A DNA stretch of 63,987 bases from the NCBI RefSeq assembly GCF_000633455.1, contig NZ_AYMG01000021.1, positions 1 to 63,987 of the forward strand, given 5' to 3'. The notes under the pieces are model-generated. The model worked only from the letters and a program-made list of their open reading frames with translations. It had not been told where the DNA came from and did not search any database. Of this stretch, positions 1 through 10,500 are shown one piece after another. A program made the translations under genes and the position numbers. Source of the DNA: Pedobacter jeongneungensis. GTDB lineage: Bacteria > Bacteroidota > Bacteroidia > Sphingobacteriales > Sphingobacteriaceae. Positions within the stretch are counted from its first letter, which is position 1; every line of letters starts with the position of its first letter.

Positions 1-143
1 AAAACAAATCTAAAGGACGACTTTTTTATAGGAACCTGTCTAAACACTACAGCAAAATATGCCAAAAGCATTAATTTTTGTTACAATTTCTTTCAATAAA
101 AAAATTAAAATTAACTTTCGACGTTTAATACAAAAATAAATAA

Positions 144-1736
144 ATGAATAAGAGTAGAATTTTCGGAACGCTTTTAAGTTTGGCGCTCGTAAGTGCAGTG
201 CCAACTTTAGTTAATGCACAAAAAGCCAATTGGCAAAATCTTGATCTTAAAAGTGACAGTACATTCGGTATCAGTACCGAAAAAGCATATAAAGAACTTT
301 TAAAGGGTAAAAAATCGGTTAAAGTAATCGTTGCTGTTAACGATGGCGGTGTTGAAGCTACACATGAAGACTTAAAACGCATTATGTGGGTAAATACCAA
401 AGAGATTGCCGGTAATGGTAAAGACGATGATAAAAATGGTTATATCGATGATATTAACGGCTGGAACTTTATTGGCGGGCCAAAAGAATCGGTCAACTTT
501 GAAACATTAGAATTAACACGTTTGGTACGCCGCGATCAGGAACGTTTTGCCAGTACTACAGATGCAAACGTTGCAGAAAAGGATAAAAAAGATTTTGAAA
601 CTTTTAAAGCAGAACGCGCAGATTTAGAAAAACAATTGGCAGAAGCTAAAGAAAATTTAGCTGGTATTACCGGTTTTAAAAATGCTTTAGATGCAGTGGT
701 AAAAAAAATCGGAAAAGAAAATCCAACGGTAGAGGATTTCAAAAACTTCAAACCTTCTACCCCAATTGAAGGCAGGATACAAAATGTGTTGAGTCAGCAG
801 CTGGAAAAAGGAAGTTTTAAAGATTTTTACGAAGATCAGATTGTTGAAGGCTTAGATTATTATACCCGTCAGGCCAATTATAATTTAAACCTTGATTATG
901 ATCCCCGCTCGATTGTTGGAGATGATCCAAACAATGTAACCGAAAAATTTTATGGCAATAACGATGTAGCTGGTCCGGATGCAATGCACGGAACACACGT
1001 TGCTGGTATTATTGCTGCTGACAGAACCAACAAACTGGGTATTTTAGGTGTGGCAGATAATGTTGCCATTATGGGTGTGCGTTGTACTCCAAATGGTGAT
1101 GAAAGGGATAAAGATGTTGCTAACGCCATTCGCTATGCAGTTGATAATGGCGCAAAAGTAATCAACATGAGTTTTGGTAAGGCTTACAGCTGGAACAAGG
1201 CCATTGTTAACGAAGCCATGAAATATGCAGCATCTAAAGATGTATTGATTGTACAGGCAGCAGGTAACGAAAACAAAAATATTGATGTAGAAAACAATTT
1301 CCCTAACCATAAAGATTTAGATGCAAAAACCATTGCTTCATGGATTACAGTTGGTGCTTCGGGACCTAAAGATGATGAAACGCTTAAAGCAAGTTTCTCT
1401 AACTTTGGTAAAGAGCAGGTAGATGTTTTTGCTCCTGGTGTACAAATTTACTCTACTGTACCAGGTTCTAAATATAAAAATTTAGATGGCACCAGTATGG
1501 CCTCTCCTGTTGTAGCTGGTTTAGCCGGATTAATCCGTTCATATTATCCAAAATTAACCGCTGCCCAGGTAAAAGAAATTATAGTTAAATCGGTTACAAA
1601 GGTTAATCACAATGTAGAATATGCTAAAAGTGAAGAACCAGGTGCTGAAAAAGTTTCTGTTCCTTTCTCTGATCTTTGTATCAGTGGTGGCGTTGTAAAT
1701 ACTTACAATGCATTAAAATTAGCAGCAACTTATTAG
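144..1736 (+). CDS. Exported S8 family serine peptidase (subtilase)
   Basis: This is a secreted subtilisin-like serine protease of 530 residues. A signal peptide covers about residues 1-25 (basic start, hydrophobic core, cut after VNA). The catalytic triad is visible: Asp67 in VAVNDGGV, His282 in HGTHVAG and Ser451 in GTSMASP. The Asp motif reads ND rather than the usual ID or LD. About 210 residues separate Asp67 from His282, far more than in subtilisin; this insertion is rich in Lys/Glu, includes a probable coiled coil around residues 150-185, and may be a regulatory or substrate-recognition insert. No C-terminal sorting domain is seen. The ATG at 144 is directly followed by a good signal peptide, which supports this start. 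The gene stands alone and ends before a strong terminator. Confidence 0.93.
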   Translation: MNKSRIFGTLLSLALVSAVPTLVNAQKANWQNLDLKSDSTFGISTEKAYKELLKGKKSVKVIVAVNDGGVEATHEDLKRIMWVNTKEIAGNGKDDDKNGYIDDINGWNFIGGPKESVNFETLELTRLVRRDQERFASTTDANVAEKDKKDFETFKAERADLEKQLAEAKENLAGITGFKNALDAVVKKIGKENPTVEDFKNFKPSTPIEGRIQNVLSQQLEKGSFKDFYEDQIVEGLDYYTRQANYNLNLDYDPRSIVGDDPNNVTEKFYGNNDVAGPDAMHGTHVAGIIAADRTNKLGILGVADNVAIMGVRCTPNGDERDKDVANAIRYAVDNGAKVINMSFGKAYSWNKAIVNEAMKYAASKDVLIVQAAGNENKNIDVENNFPNHKDLDAKTIASWITVGASGPKDDETLKASFSNFGKEQVDVFAPGVQIYSTVPGSKYKNLDGTSMASPVVAGLAGLIRSYYPKLTAAQVKEIIVKSVTKVNHNVEYAKSEEPGAEKVSVPFSDLCISGGVVNTYNALKLAATY

Positions 1737-1752
1737 GCTAATTGCATTAAGG

Positions 1753-1770
1753 TTCCCGCCTGTGCGGGAA
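1753..1770. repeat. Small palindrome of a dispersed intergenic repeat
   Basis: TTCCCGC and GCGGGAA form a 7-bp stem around CTGT, followed by ATGACGA. This hairpin-plus-ATGACG pattern is like the REP-like elements at 19757, 23639 and 45921, so it is probably a remnant of the same class. Confidence 0.5.
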
Positions 1771-1803
1771 TGACGACTATTCTGAGGGAATTTGTCACTG
1801 CAT

Positions 1804-1833
1804 AAAAAAGCGAACCATAAGGTTCGCTTTTTT
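1804..1833. terminator. Bidirectional intrinsic terminator
   Basis: A perfect stem (GCGAACC, loop ATAA, GGTTCGC) is flanked by six A on the left and six T on the right. It lies between convergent genes, so it can end both the subtilase transcript (+) and the glycerophosphodiesterase transcript (-). Confidence 0.9.
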
Positions 1834-1863
1834 ATTTTATATCATTCTGAAAAGTATTTTTTC

Positions 1864-2763
1864 CTATTTCGCCTGCACTAAAATATCAGGATAATCAGAA
1901 ATAATTCCATCCACATTTAATGCTTTTAATTTTTGGATATCAGCTAAAGTATTGGCTGTCCATGGGATGATTTTTACGCCATCTGCATGTGCCTTTTTAA
2001 CGAATTCATCATTCACCATTTGCCATACCGGACTTAAAATAAACGGTTTGTATCCCAAATCGGCAATATTTTCTTCGTAAGTTTTTTTATTGGCTACCAA
2101 AAAAGAAGTTTTTATTTTTGGATACTTTTCGTGAATAATCTGAATCGTACGTTTATCGAAAGATTGGATCACGACAAAATCAGCGATCTTTTTTTTGATA
2201 ATTACCTCCATCAAAAGCCTGACAAATTCTTCCGGTTTAGGATTGGTAACGCCATCACCGCTTTCGCTGCACTTTGTTTCGATGTTATAAAAAAACTGTT
2301 TGCGTTTATTGGTTTTGATATCACGCTGAACGGCATCGATCAGATCAGCAAGTAAGGGCAAATGCGTTTTTTCCTTTTTTTGCTGAGGAAAAAGATCGTA
2401 ATATTTAGTTCCTAAATCAAACTGTTCAATTTCGTTGTAATTCATACCAAAAATGGGGTATTTTTTGGCATCCGTCGCCGGAATTTCTTTTCCATCAGGC
2501 GTAAGCATAAAAGCCGGGCTCAGGTAATCATCATGCGTTACCACTACTTTGCCATCTTTGGAAATGTGCGTATCCATTTCCAGTGTAGTAATGCCATCAA
2601 TCTTCATCGCATTTAACATGGCTTGAATGGTATTTTCAGGCATTAAACCTCGCCCGCCACGGTGTGCCTCAGCACTAAATGCCGGGAATTTAACTTCCTG
2701 GCCATTCGATTTTACCGCAAATGCAGATAAAAGAATCAAAATTGTTGTTTTTTTAAGTTTCAT
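1864..2763 (-). CDS. Exported glycerophosphodiester phosphodiesterase
   Basis: This 299-residue enzyme should hydrolyse glycerophosphodiesters to sn-glycerol 3-phosphate and an alcohol. After a signal peptide (residues 1-21) the GDPD signature is intact: HRGG at 34-37, PENT at 42-45, the metal ligands in EMDTH at 62-66, and the second catalytic His in VTHDD at 76-79. The C-terminal WTAN motif typical of the family is also present. It is the last gene of the minus-strand run that begins with a sigma factor and a SusCD pair, and lies 172 bp after a calcineurin-type phosphoesterase. This context suggests a periplasmic role in using lipid head groups or teichoic-acid-like phosphodiesters; the substrate is inferred. 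Confidence 0.93.
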   Translation of the reverse strand: MKLKKTTILILLSAFAVKSNGQEVKFPAFSAEAHRGGRGLMPENTIQAMLNAMKIDGITTLEMDTHISKDGKVVVTHDDYLSPAFMLTPDGKEIPATDAKKYPIFGMNYNEIEQFDLGTKYYDLFPQQKKEKTHLPLLADLIDAVQRDIKTNKRKQFFYNIETKCSESGDGVTNPKPEEFVRLLMEVIIKKKIADFVVIQSFDKRTIQIIHEKYPKIKTSFLVANKKTYEENIADLGYKPFILSPVWQMVNDEFVKKAHADGVKIIPWTANTLADIQKLKALNVDGIISDYPDILVQAK

Positions 2764-2785
2764 ATCTAGAAGGGTTCTATAGTGA

Positions 2786-2807
2786 GGTCGGATGTTGCCA
2801 TCCGACC
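2786..2807. repeat. Perfect hairpin, 9-bp stem
   Basis: GGTCGGATG, loop TTGC, CATCCGACC. It lies between the phosphodiesterase start and the upstream phosphoesterase stop and is similar to the hairpin at 2908. There is no T-run, so it is more likely a dispersed palindrome or RNA-processing hairpin than a terminator. Confidence 0.6.
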
Positions 2808-2907
2808 CTGTTAATTAGTCGACAAGATAGAAGTAACACCTGTTACCAACTAACGCGATTAATTAAATCTATATTAAATTTCTAATAATTGCCATTTATT
2901 CTATTAA

Positions 2908-2931
2908 CTGTCAGATGGTAACATCTGACAG
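2908..2931. repeat. Perfect hairpin, 10-bp stem
   Basis: CTGTCAGATG, loop GTAA, CATCTGACAG, just downstream (minus strand) of the phosphoesterase stop codon. It shares the pattern TCrGATG-loop-CATCyGA with the hairpin at 2786. On the minus strand it is followed only by a weak AT-rich tract, so a terminator role is uncertain. Confidence 0.6.
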
Positions 2932-2935
2932 CACG

Positions 2936-4345
2936 TTAAGCATCTACTTCTGCTTCAAATTTTTCTCCGAAACGATCAGTAGCAATTACTTTTACTTTTT
3001 TAACGCCTGGTTCAAAATGTGCCAAAAATAAATGATCTGTAGAGATGGGTTCAACAAATGGTCTTGGGTTTGGCAATTTATCTCCTTTATATAATTTAAC
3101 TGATAAAGGATCAAATCCATCTTGCTGTGCTAAAGTGCCCATCGCTTTTCCATCTAAAAAATATTCAACTTTCCATTCAGGGTCATAATTCCAAACATTG
3201 GCGATCAATCTTTTCTGATTCGTTAAGGTATCCACATAAATGCTTAACTGTTTTTTGCGGTCTTCGCCTGTCGATTTATAATACCATTTTAAATCTGTTC
3301 CGTTTACTTCATAAACGCCATAACCGCGTGGTGTTCCATCGCCACAGATTGGCCCTGTCCACCAGCCACCACAAACGGTACCGTGGTTATGCTCGTAAAT
3401 GCCGTTTTTAATCACGTTTTTGTTAAAATGCGTATGACCTGACATAATATGCACGTTTTTGAAATCCTTTAATACGGCATAAAAATCATCATTGTTTTTT
3501 ACTGAATTATGTACGGGAATATGCAAGCAAATAATTAACAAAGCATCTTTCGGCACCAATTGTAAATCTTTGACCAACCACTCCAATTGCGTTGGGGTAA
3601 TGTAACCATCGTAGGTTCTTTCTACGCCTAAATAGCGAACATCATCTAAAACCACATAGTGGGCTTTGCCCCTATTGAATGAATAATATGTTGGGCCGTA
3701 ATGCGCCTGAAAGGTACGATCGGAAGTATCATCGCCACCCTGCCTGTAATCCTGATCGTGATTTCCTAAAGCCTGGAAAAATGGAATTCCTATATTGGCA
3801 ATGGCCTCGTCGTAAGCTGGAAAAAGATCGAAGTTATCCCAAACCAAGTCGCCTACACCGATACCATGCACCAAGGTTTTCCCCATGCTTTTTACCACTT
3901 CACGGGTGTCGGGCACAGAGGTTTCCATCATCTGCTGTACATCTTTTTTGTTTTTAACCTGCGGATCAGCCCAGATTATAAAATTATGTTTGTTATCGTT
4001 CTGTTTTAAAGGTTTCAGGTCGAAATTTAATTTACCGGCGGTATCTGGTTTATAATAATGGCGCGCGATGCTGCTTTCGGTTTTAAATTCGTAACCAGAA
4101 GGTGTACTGATCCAAACGAAACGTGCAAGTTCATGCAGTTTTATTTGATAATTTCCGGTTTTATCAGTTTGTACTACGCTGTAACCATCAGAAATGACAA
4201 CACCAGCTACAGCTTTACCCTTACTGGTTACGGTTCCATTCACTACTCCATCTACGGAGAATAATGATGAAGGAAAGGATTTTAAGCTAACAAATAAGGT
4301 TGTGGTTAATAAAGTTGATTTTTGTATAAATGATCTTCTGTTCAT
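2936..4345 (-). CDS. Exported calcineurin-like metallophosphoesterase with N- and C-terminal accessory domains
   Basis: This 469-residue protein has a Tat- or Sec-like leader (NRRSF, then a hydrophobic stretch to about residue 30), a small beta-sandwich (about 33-110) with a carboxypeptidase-regulatory look, a metallophosphoesterase core (about 120-310) and a C-terminal all-beta domain (about 340-469). The metal-binding motifs are present: D127, GDLVWDN at 165-171, GNHD at 194-197, HIPVH at 275-279 and GHTH at 303-306. The first motif is ADPQ rather than the usual DxH, a common variation in this three-domain family. It lies 101 bp after the DUF5689 gene in the SusCD locus and probably releases phosphate from a phosphoester in the periplasm. 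The exact substrate cannot be read from the sequence. Confidence 0.88.
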   Translation of the reverse strand: MNRRSFIQKSTLLTTTLFVSLKSFPSSLFSVDGVVNGTVTSKGKAVAGVVISDGYSVVQTDKTGNYQIKLHELARFVWISTPSGYEFKTESSIARHYYKPDTAGKLNFDLKPLKQNDNKHNFIIWADPQVKNKKDVQQMMETSVPDTREVVKSMGKTLVHGIGVGDLVWDNFDLFPAYDEAIANIGIPFFQALGNHDQDYRQGGDDTSDRTFQAHYGPTYYSFNRGKAHYVVLDDVRYLGVERTYDGYITPTQLEWLVKDLQLVPKDALLIICLHIPVHNSVKNNDDFYAVLKDFKNVHIMSGHTHFNKNVIKNGIYEHNHGTVCGGWWTGPICGDGTPRGYGVYEVNGTDLKWYYKSTGEDRKKQLSIYVDTLTNQKRLIANVWNYDPEWKVEYFLDGKAMGTLAQQDGFDPLSVKLYKGDKLPNPRPFVEPISTDHLFLAHFEPGVKKVKVIATDRFGEKFEAEVDA

Positions 4346-4390
4346 GGTTTTTATTAATACCCGGTTATAGGGTTTAAATTGCTATTATAA

Positions 4391-4420
4391 CAAGAAGACC
4401 AGTTTGTACTGATCTTCTTG
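4391..4420. other. Intercistronic hairpin
   Basis: A 13-bp stem with one mismatch (CAAGAAGAcCAGT, loop TTGT, ACTGATCTTCTTG) sits between the DUF5689 gene and the phosphoesterase. No T-run follows on the minus strand, so it is more likely a processing or mRNA-stability hairpin within the operon than a full terminator. Confidence 0.5.
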
Positions 4421-4446
4421 TTTGAACTGATATTCTTAATGTTTTT

Positions 4447-5985
4447 TTATTTATCGATCAAGGTTGTAACACCTCCTGTTTCTATATCGCTGAGTACCGA
4501 GGTATTGCTTAATACAATGCTGGTCATGGTTCTCACCGATTCCCATCCACCTTTGGTTGCTTTGTAAATACCGCCTAACTTTGCAAAACTTACAGCTGTT
4601 GGAAAACCTGCAAAACGCTTAGAAATATCATTGGTTCCTTTTCCATAATATTCTTGTGGAACTTTTCCGGCATAGGTAGCAAATTTGTCGGTAATGGTAA
4701 CCCTCAATCCATATTCAGGTGGCCCGGCAGTATAAAAACTTCCACCAGCCCCGCCATAAAAAATCACATCTAATGGTATTGTGCTTGGCGTAACATTTGT
4801 TCCTTCAAAGATGGCGATACCCGCAACATTGCCACTGTTGGCCAACAGGTTACCCGTTACATCACCCACACCGTTTGCACCTGGCACTTTCGTATAATCC
4901 ACAGGTGATATCCATTTTGAGGCTGCAATAACTGTTGATGCAGAACCATTAATCCGCTGTCCGGCACCACCAACATAGAAAAACTCTCCTTTTTTAACTG
5001 ATCCCGAGGTAAGATTAAATTTATAGGTCCTCAGTGCACCAGTGTTCCAGCCTAATGTAGGAAAAGCAGTTGCACCTGCATTATTGTTGGTATAAACTGA
5101 AAATGGTGTGGCTGCGAAATCAATATCCTTAGTGGCCAAAAACTGGATGTATTCATAATTTCCATCTGTACTGCTCGGATCAACTAAAAATCCGGAGATG
5201 ATGGCAGGCGAAAGTTTAGGCATCGGAACGTAGAAAAAGTCATCTGCTGTCCGCATTCTGTATTCAATCTTTTTGGAGTTTCCGCTACCGGTAACATACA
5301 CTATGCCTGTAAAATTACCCGATGGCTGTATCGCCGTATTGGTAAAGGTAGCATTGGCACTGGTACGCAGGGTTGCCACACCAAAACCATCGTTCAATAT
5401 CTTATCGCCCGAATATACGGTACCACTTGTAGGTTCCGGATCGTACACTGCATTGTTGATGGCTACCAATGTACTTTCATAGCGATCCGGGTTGGCTAAA
5501 ATGGTGTTTGTATTTGCTGCCTGCAATTTAATGGTTCTTCCTGAGGCTACTTTGGTTATGGCCGAACTTGTTAAACCAGTGATTTGTAAAATCCCATCAA
5601 CCCTTTTTAACACGCCTCCATCAAGTTTGATGTGCAACGAATCGCCGGGTACAAAATTTGAAGCAGCTGTGCCGATATTGAATGAAATTCCCCTTAGCGA
5701 ATCTGCTGTACCATTGATACGGCTATTCTGCAAAGCAATCAGTCCCGCAACCGAATTGCCCGATCTAAAATCAGATACCACTACTCCCCTGATGCTGGTA
5801 GCACCACCTATAGACTCTGGATTGAGCGGAAGATCTGCATTTTTATAGTACCTTCTTAAATCGAAGTTGGAAATGAAACCACTTTCCGAAAATTTATAGC
5901 GATAGTCGTCTTCCCGTTTACAGCTGGCATAAATTGCTACAACAACTGTTAACAAAAGAAAATATTTTAATTTATTTTTCATCAT
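4447..5985 (-). CDS. DUF5689 domain lipoprotein of the SusCD locus
   Basis: This 512-residue protein is a probable surface lipoprotein. The leader ends in a lipobox with Cys22 (IYASC). The following segment (about 40-250) has the DUF5689 pattern: a short LRRYY segment, then repeated beta strands with IRGVVVSDF and FVPGDSLHIKLDG, an OB-like or BACON-like beta fold. The C-terminal half (about 260-500) resembles a lamin-tail-like beta sandwich (EYIQFLATKDID). Proteins of this family often follow SusD in Bacteroidota uptake loci and are thought to bind substrate at the surface. It starts 9 bp after the SusD stop and is surely co-transcribed. No catalytic motif is seen. The second Met may be the real start. 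Confidence 0.85.
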   Translation of the reverse strand: MMKNKLKYFLLLTVVVAIYASCKREDDYRYKFSESGFISNFDLRRYYKNADLPLNPESIGGATSIRGVVVSDFRSGNSVAGLIALQNSRINGTADSLRGISFNIGTAASNFVPGDSLHIKLDGGVLKRVDGILQITGLTSSAITKVASGRTIKLQAANTNTILANPDRYESTLVAINNAVYDPEPTSGTVYSGDKILNDGFGVATLRTSANATFTNTAIQPSGNFTGIVYVTGSGNSKKIEYRMRTADDFFYVPMPKLSPAIISGFLVDPSSTDGNYEYIQFLATKDIDFAATPFSVYTNNNAGATAFPTLGWNTGALRTYKFNLTSGSVKKGEFFYVGGAGQRINGSASTVIAASKWISPVDYTKVPGANGVGDVTGNLLANSGNVAGIAIFEGTNVTPSTIPLDVIFYGGAGGSFYTAGPPEYGLRVTITDKFATYAGKVPQEYYGKGTNDISKRFAGFPTAVSFAKLGGIYKATKGGWESVRTMTSIVLSNTSVLSDIETGGVTTLIDK

Positions 5986-5994
5986 TAATCGTAT

Positions 5995-7575
5995 TTAAGG
6001 TTTTTGCCACCACATTAGTGTATTCACGTCATCTGGTCCTTGTGCGGCCAGCACATTTTTATAATTTGTTGGATTTGTTGATTGGGCAAGTATTGGATAA
6101 TATAAACGCACCGGCATTTTTCCACCATTTAATAAACTAAATCCTTTTGGAAGCAAGGGGTGACCAGTTCTTCTGTACTCAAACCACTGTTGAAAATCGA
6201 CCAAAAACAAGGCATAATATTTCTGCAGATGGATTTGCTCCATTTTGCTGTTTGCGCCAACTACTTTACTATCCAAAGGCAAAGCATTGTTCCATGCAAA
6301 ATCACCTTTAAAAGCGTAATCTCTTACGGCGGCATCATTACCATTTGGATACAAACTTGGGATCCAATAGTTAATCCCGTCTGCTATACCTTTATAGTAA
6401 TAATTCTCGCCAGTTCCATTGATCCATCCTTTGGCAGCTGCTTCGGCCAAGATGAAATCAACTTCGGCAACATCCATGATCACCCCTGTTGAAGCATCAG
6501 TTTGCAAACTTGCCGGATTACCCGATTGTGCGTCAGAATAAAAATATGCCTGTTTTATTGGCGCTCCACTTCCGATCGGATAAGCACTCTGTACACCAAC
6601 ATATCCCGCTGGCCCTGCAGCAATGCCCCATCTGTTTATTCCATTCTTCCCATAGGCTGGGTTTATCCTTGGATCGTTCCAGCTGGTAAGGTTATTGATA
6701 AAAAAGTCGACAATGGCTGAGGCCCTGAAATCAGCTGGCCTAACGTTTACCATAAATGGCGAAGAATATACGGCCGTACTGCTGTTTGTACCGTTCCAGA
6801 GAATTTTAGCGGTATGGGTATTATCCATCATAATAGGATATTTGGCGGGATTGGTATCCACAATCTCTTTAATTTTGGCTATTGCCTGCACGCTTACCTC
6901 TGCCTTACCAGCAATACGTAATAACAACCTTAAATACAATGAATTTCCAAATCTGCGCCATTTATCAATATCGCCATTATAAACCGGATCGCTATTGGCT
7001 ACAATTTTCTTTCCGGCAGTAAGAAGCGTATTGGCTTCTTCCAGCTTGCTCAGCAGCGACATGTAAATGTCTTTCTGCTTATCAAAAGCGGGTTCAAGAA
7101 CACCAAATTTGCCCTGGTTTGCCTGTGTATAAGGTACATCGCCATAGGTATCAGTAAGCAGTTGCATGGTCCATGCTTCTGCAATTTTTGAGATCGCCTG
7201 ATAAGAAGTATTAACCGAATCTGGTCCGCTGGCGATGGTATTGATATCCTTGATATTGGTAAGTTCCGAATACCACGAATTCCACATGGCATCAGATAAC
7301 TGCCGCCTGATATCGTATCTGTAAATCCTACCTTCCAGCACTTCATCAAGCGTAGAAACGGTAACTTGCATCAACTCGTTATTAATGCTCCTGTTACGGA
7401 TCAGGTTTGCCGCCAGAACATTTGTTAAAGTAGGTGCCAGCAATTTATCAGCTGTTACTTTGGGTACACCTATCGGATCGGTATTAATTTTATCGAAATC
7501 TTTCTTACAGGAGAAAAAAGAGGTCCCCAGTACCAGTAAGAAAGCATAACCTGTAATATTTTTAATCTTTTTCAT
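5995..7575 (-). CDS. SusD/RagB-like outer-membrane lipoprotein (SusD_2 type)
   Basis: This 526-residue protein is the surface substrate-binding partner of the adjacent SusC-like transporter. The lipobox cysteine is Cys23 (SFFSC), followed by KKDFDKINTDP, typical for the SusD_2 subfamily. The sequence has the expected helix-rich TPR-like content, including MQLLTDTYGDVPYTQA around residues 135-150 and QKYYALFLVDFQQWFEYRRTGHP near the C terminus (about 455-477). It starts 7 bp after the SusC-like stop codon, so the pair is translationally close. The ligand is not predictable from the protein; the downstream phosphoesterase and glycerophosphodiesterase suggest a phosphorylated or phosphodiester compound. 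Confidence 0.94.
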   Translation of the reverse strand: MKKIKNITGYAFLLVLGTSFFSCKKDFDKINTDPIGVPKVTADKLLAPTLTNVLAANLIRNRSINNELMQVTVSTLDEVLEGRIYRYDIRRQLSDAMWNSWYSELTNIKDINTIASGPDSVNTSYQAISKIAEAWTMQLLTDTYGDVPYTQANQGKFGVLEPAFDKQKDIYMSLLSKLEEANTLLTAGKKIVANSDPVYNGDIDKWRRFGNSLYLRLLLRIAGKAEVSVQAIAKIKEIVDTNPAKYPIMMDNTHTAKILWNGTNSSTAVYSSPFMVNVRPADFRASAIVDFFINNLTSWNDPRINPAYGKNGINRWGIAAGPAGYVGVQSAYPIGSGAPIKQAYFYSDAQSGNPASLQTDASTGVIMDVAEVDFILAEAAAKGWINGTGENYYYKGIADGINYWIPSLYPNGNDAAVRDYAFKGDFAWNNALPLDSKVVGANSKMEQIHLQKYYALFLVDFQQWFEYRRTGHPLLPKGFSLLNGGKMPVRLYYPILAQSTNPTNYKNVLAAQGPDDVNTLMWWQKP

Positions 7576-7582
7576 TTTCTTA

Positions 7583-10500
7583 TTAGTTTATGCCCACTAC
7601 TAAACGTGCTCCAAAAGTTCTGGTTGATGGCAGCTGCCCTACTTCAAAACCTGTTACAATATCGCTACCGGATAATGTACCAAACTCAGGATCGAAAGCT
7701 GGCCATGGCGACCAGGTGTAGAGGTTACGTCCGTACACACCGATGGTGATGCGGCTCAATCCTAAACTGGAAACCAATCTCTTCGAGAAGGTATAATTGA
7801 TGTTGGCCTCTCTGAATTTCAGGTAATCGGTTCTGAAAGTACTTCCTTCTGCATTGGTAGAACCATACATGGCTTCGTAAAACGCGCCGATATCGGTAGC
7901 AACGGTTGTATTTGGACTGTAAGTAACACCATCAGGGTTCAACATTACACCCTCTCCAATCAAACCTCCATATCTTCCGGGCAAGGTTAGTTTTAGTTTA
8001 CCCAAACCTGCCATCCTCGCAAATGTTAACGAGTGAGCTACAGCACCCAATTGTGCATCAAATAACACATTGGCGGCAAACCCTTTATAAGTTACACCTG
8101 TACCAAAGCTGAATCTGAATTTAGGCATGGTATTTCCGAGGTATTTCAACTGGGTTTGATCGGGAATGGCTTTACCTGTATTATCGAATATCACCTGCCC
8201 ATCAGGCGAACGTTTCAATCCAAAACCGTACATATCGCCCAAACTACCTCCAACATTCGCTACTATTTGTGTACCTCCAAGCGGTCCGGTACGCAATATC
8301 ACCGAGCTATCGGCAAGTTCTTTAATGGTATTTCTATTTGCCGAAAAAGTTCCGTTAACGGTCCACTTGAATGAACGGGTTTGTAGAGGTATTGCATTTA
8401 CCGACATCTCCAAACCTTTGTTATCTACACGGCCGGCATTGAAAACTGCAATGGAATAACCTGTAGCCCTATCAATGGAACGGCTCAGGATCTGATTTTT
8501 AGTATTTCCGGTGTATGCTGCAAAATCGAAATTCAATCTGTTTTTAAATAATTTCAATTCTGCACCTACCTCAACTGTGGTTGTAGAAAGTGGCTTTAAG
8601 TTAACGTTCGGCAAAATGCTTGGGTTGGTCATTGCACCACCCGGATAAATCCCGTTTGAAGCCAAAGTATAGTTATACGCGGTGCGGTATGGTGTTGTAC
8701 CACCGCTACCCACCTGGGCAATTGATCCGCGCAATTTAAAATAACTGATCGCCGAAGGCATTTTCCAAACATCAGAAGCAATAAAAGATAAACTCGCAGA
8801 TGGATAGAAAAAGCCAACATTATCGGTACGGAGTGGTGAGGCTAAAGTACTGTTCCAATCCTGCCTTCCTGTTAAATCCAGATACAGGTAACTTTTTAGC
8901 GATAGCGACATGGTACCGTACAAACTATTAATGTTATAGCGGGCAGTATCTGGCACAGAAATAAGCGGGTTCTGATTGTTATCCAGGCTGTAATATCCCG
9001 GAATAACCAATCCATCGGCACGCAGTTCTGATTTGTAGTAACGGTTTCTTAACTGGCTACCTCCCACCGATGCCGAAAGTTTTAAATCTCTTGATAAATC
9101 CTTATTATACCTTAATAAGAAATCGGCATTAACTTCGTACGAATTTATATTCTGAACGCGAAAAGATCCCTGTGCAAATTTTGCGCCGGCGGCATCCCAA
9201 GGGCGACTTGTTTCGCGGATATCGTGATTATAATCAATGGATGAACGTACCAGCAAAGTTAAATCGTTGGTAAACTTATAAGTAGCCTGAATATTCCCAA
9301 GAATACCGTTTCTTCTTTGTCCGTTCAGGTATTGTTCGGAAATGGCATAAGGGCCTTCGGGAAAACTGGAAGTTAAGTCGATAAATTTCCGTTGCTCCTG
9401 TCCGGCCACCCAATAATTTTTAAACCAATCCAGATTCATATTTGGATGTGCAAACATAAACCAGTACATCAACGATTGATTACCATAACCTGTGGCAGGT
9501 AAGTTATCACTGTGCCTGTTATTATAACTGGCTTTAAAAACAATGCTCAGTTTTTTGGTTACATTGCTATTGCCTGATAAAGCAACCGATGTACGTTCTA
9601 AACTTGTATTCGGAACAATCCAGTCGTTATTACCGTGGCTTGCCGTAAAACGTAAACCCACTTTTCCGGCATTGCCATCTAAACTTACCGAATTGGTGGT
9701 TTCGACCCCTGTTTTGAAAAATGCATCAAGTGCATTTGGGTATGCCACCCAGGGTGTGCGTACAGTTCCTCCTTTTTGTGTAGTTGGATCATATTGAAAA
9801 AACATACTCGTACCATCAAACCTTGGTCCGTAAGTAGAACTGGTTGCATGTGTATCTGCACCATCAGCATTTGTTCCGAAACTGTAATAACTGGCACCGC
9901 CAACACCTGCACCATACTCTTGCTGAATATCCGGCCCTCTGTTAATCTGCTCAAAAGCTGTATTGGAAGTATAGGTGATGTTGAATTTTCTCTTTTTGCT
10001 ACCGGCCGATTTAGTGGTTATTACTATGGCTCCGTTGGCACCACGCTGACCGTAAAGGGCTGATGCAGCCGGGCCTTTCAATACCGTAACATTCTCAATA
10101 TCCTCCGAATTTAAGTCGTTAAGCGCACTTCCGAAGTCGGTTGGCAAAATATCGCCTGATGTACCATAAACACCACCACCCGTTCCGGCTGTACGTTTTG
10201 CGCTGCTACTGGCCACAACTCCATCAATAACTATCAGTGCTTCATTATCGCCGGTTAAATTATTTTCTCCACGGAGGATGATTTTGTTTGATCCGGCCAA
10301 ACCACTGTTACGCACCAGGTTCAAACCTGCAACTTTTCCTGATAATGCATCTGTCCAGTTGGTTGCAACTGCGTTGGTAAATGCAGAACTATCTAAAGAT
10401 GTAATGGCATAGCCCAAAGCTCGTTCCGAACGTTTGATCCCTAAAGCCGTAACCACAACATCATCCAACGAGTTATCAGATGATTTAAGTTTAATGGTTC

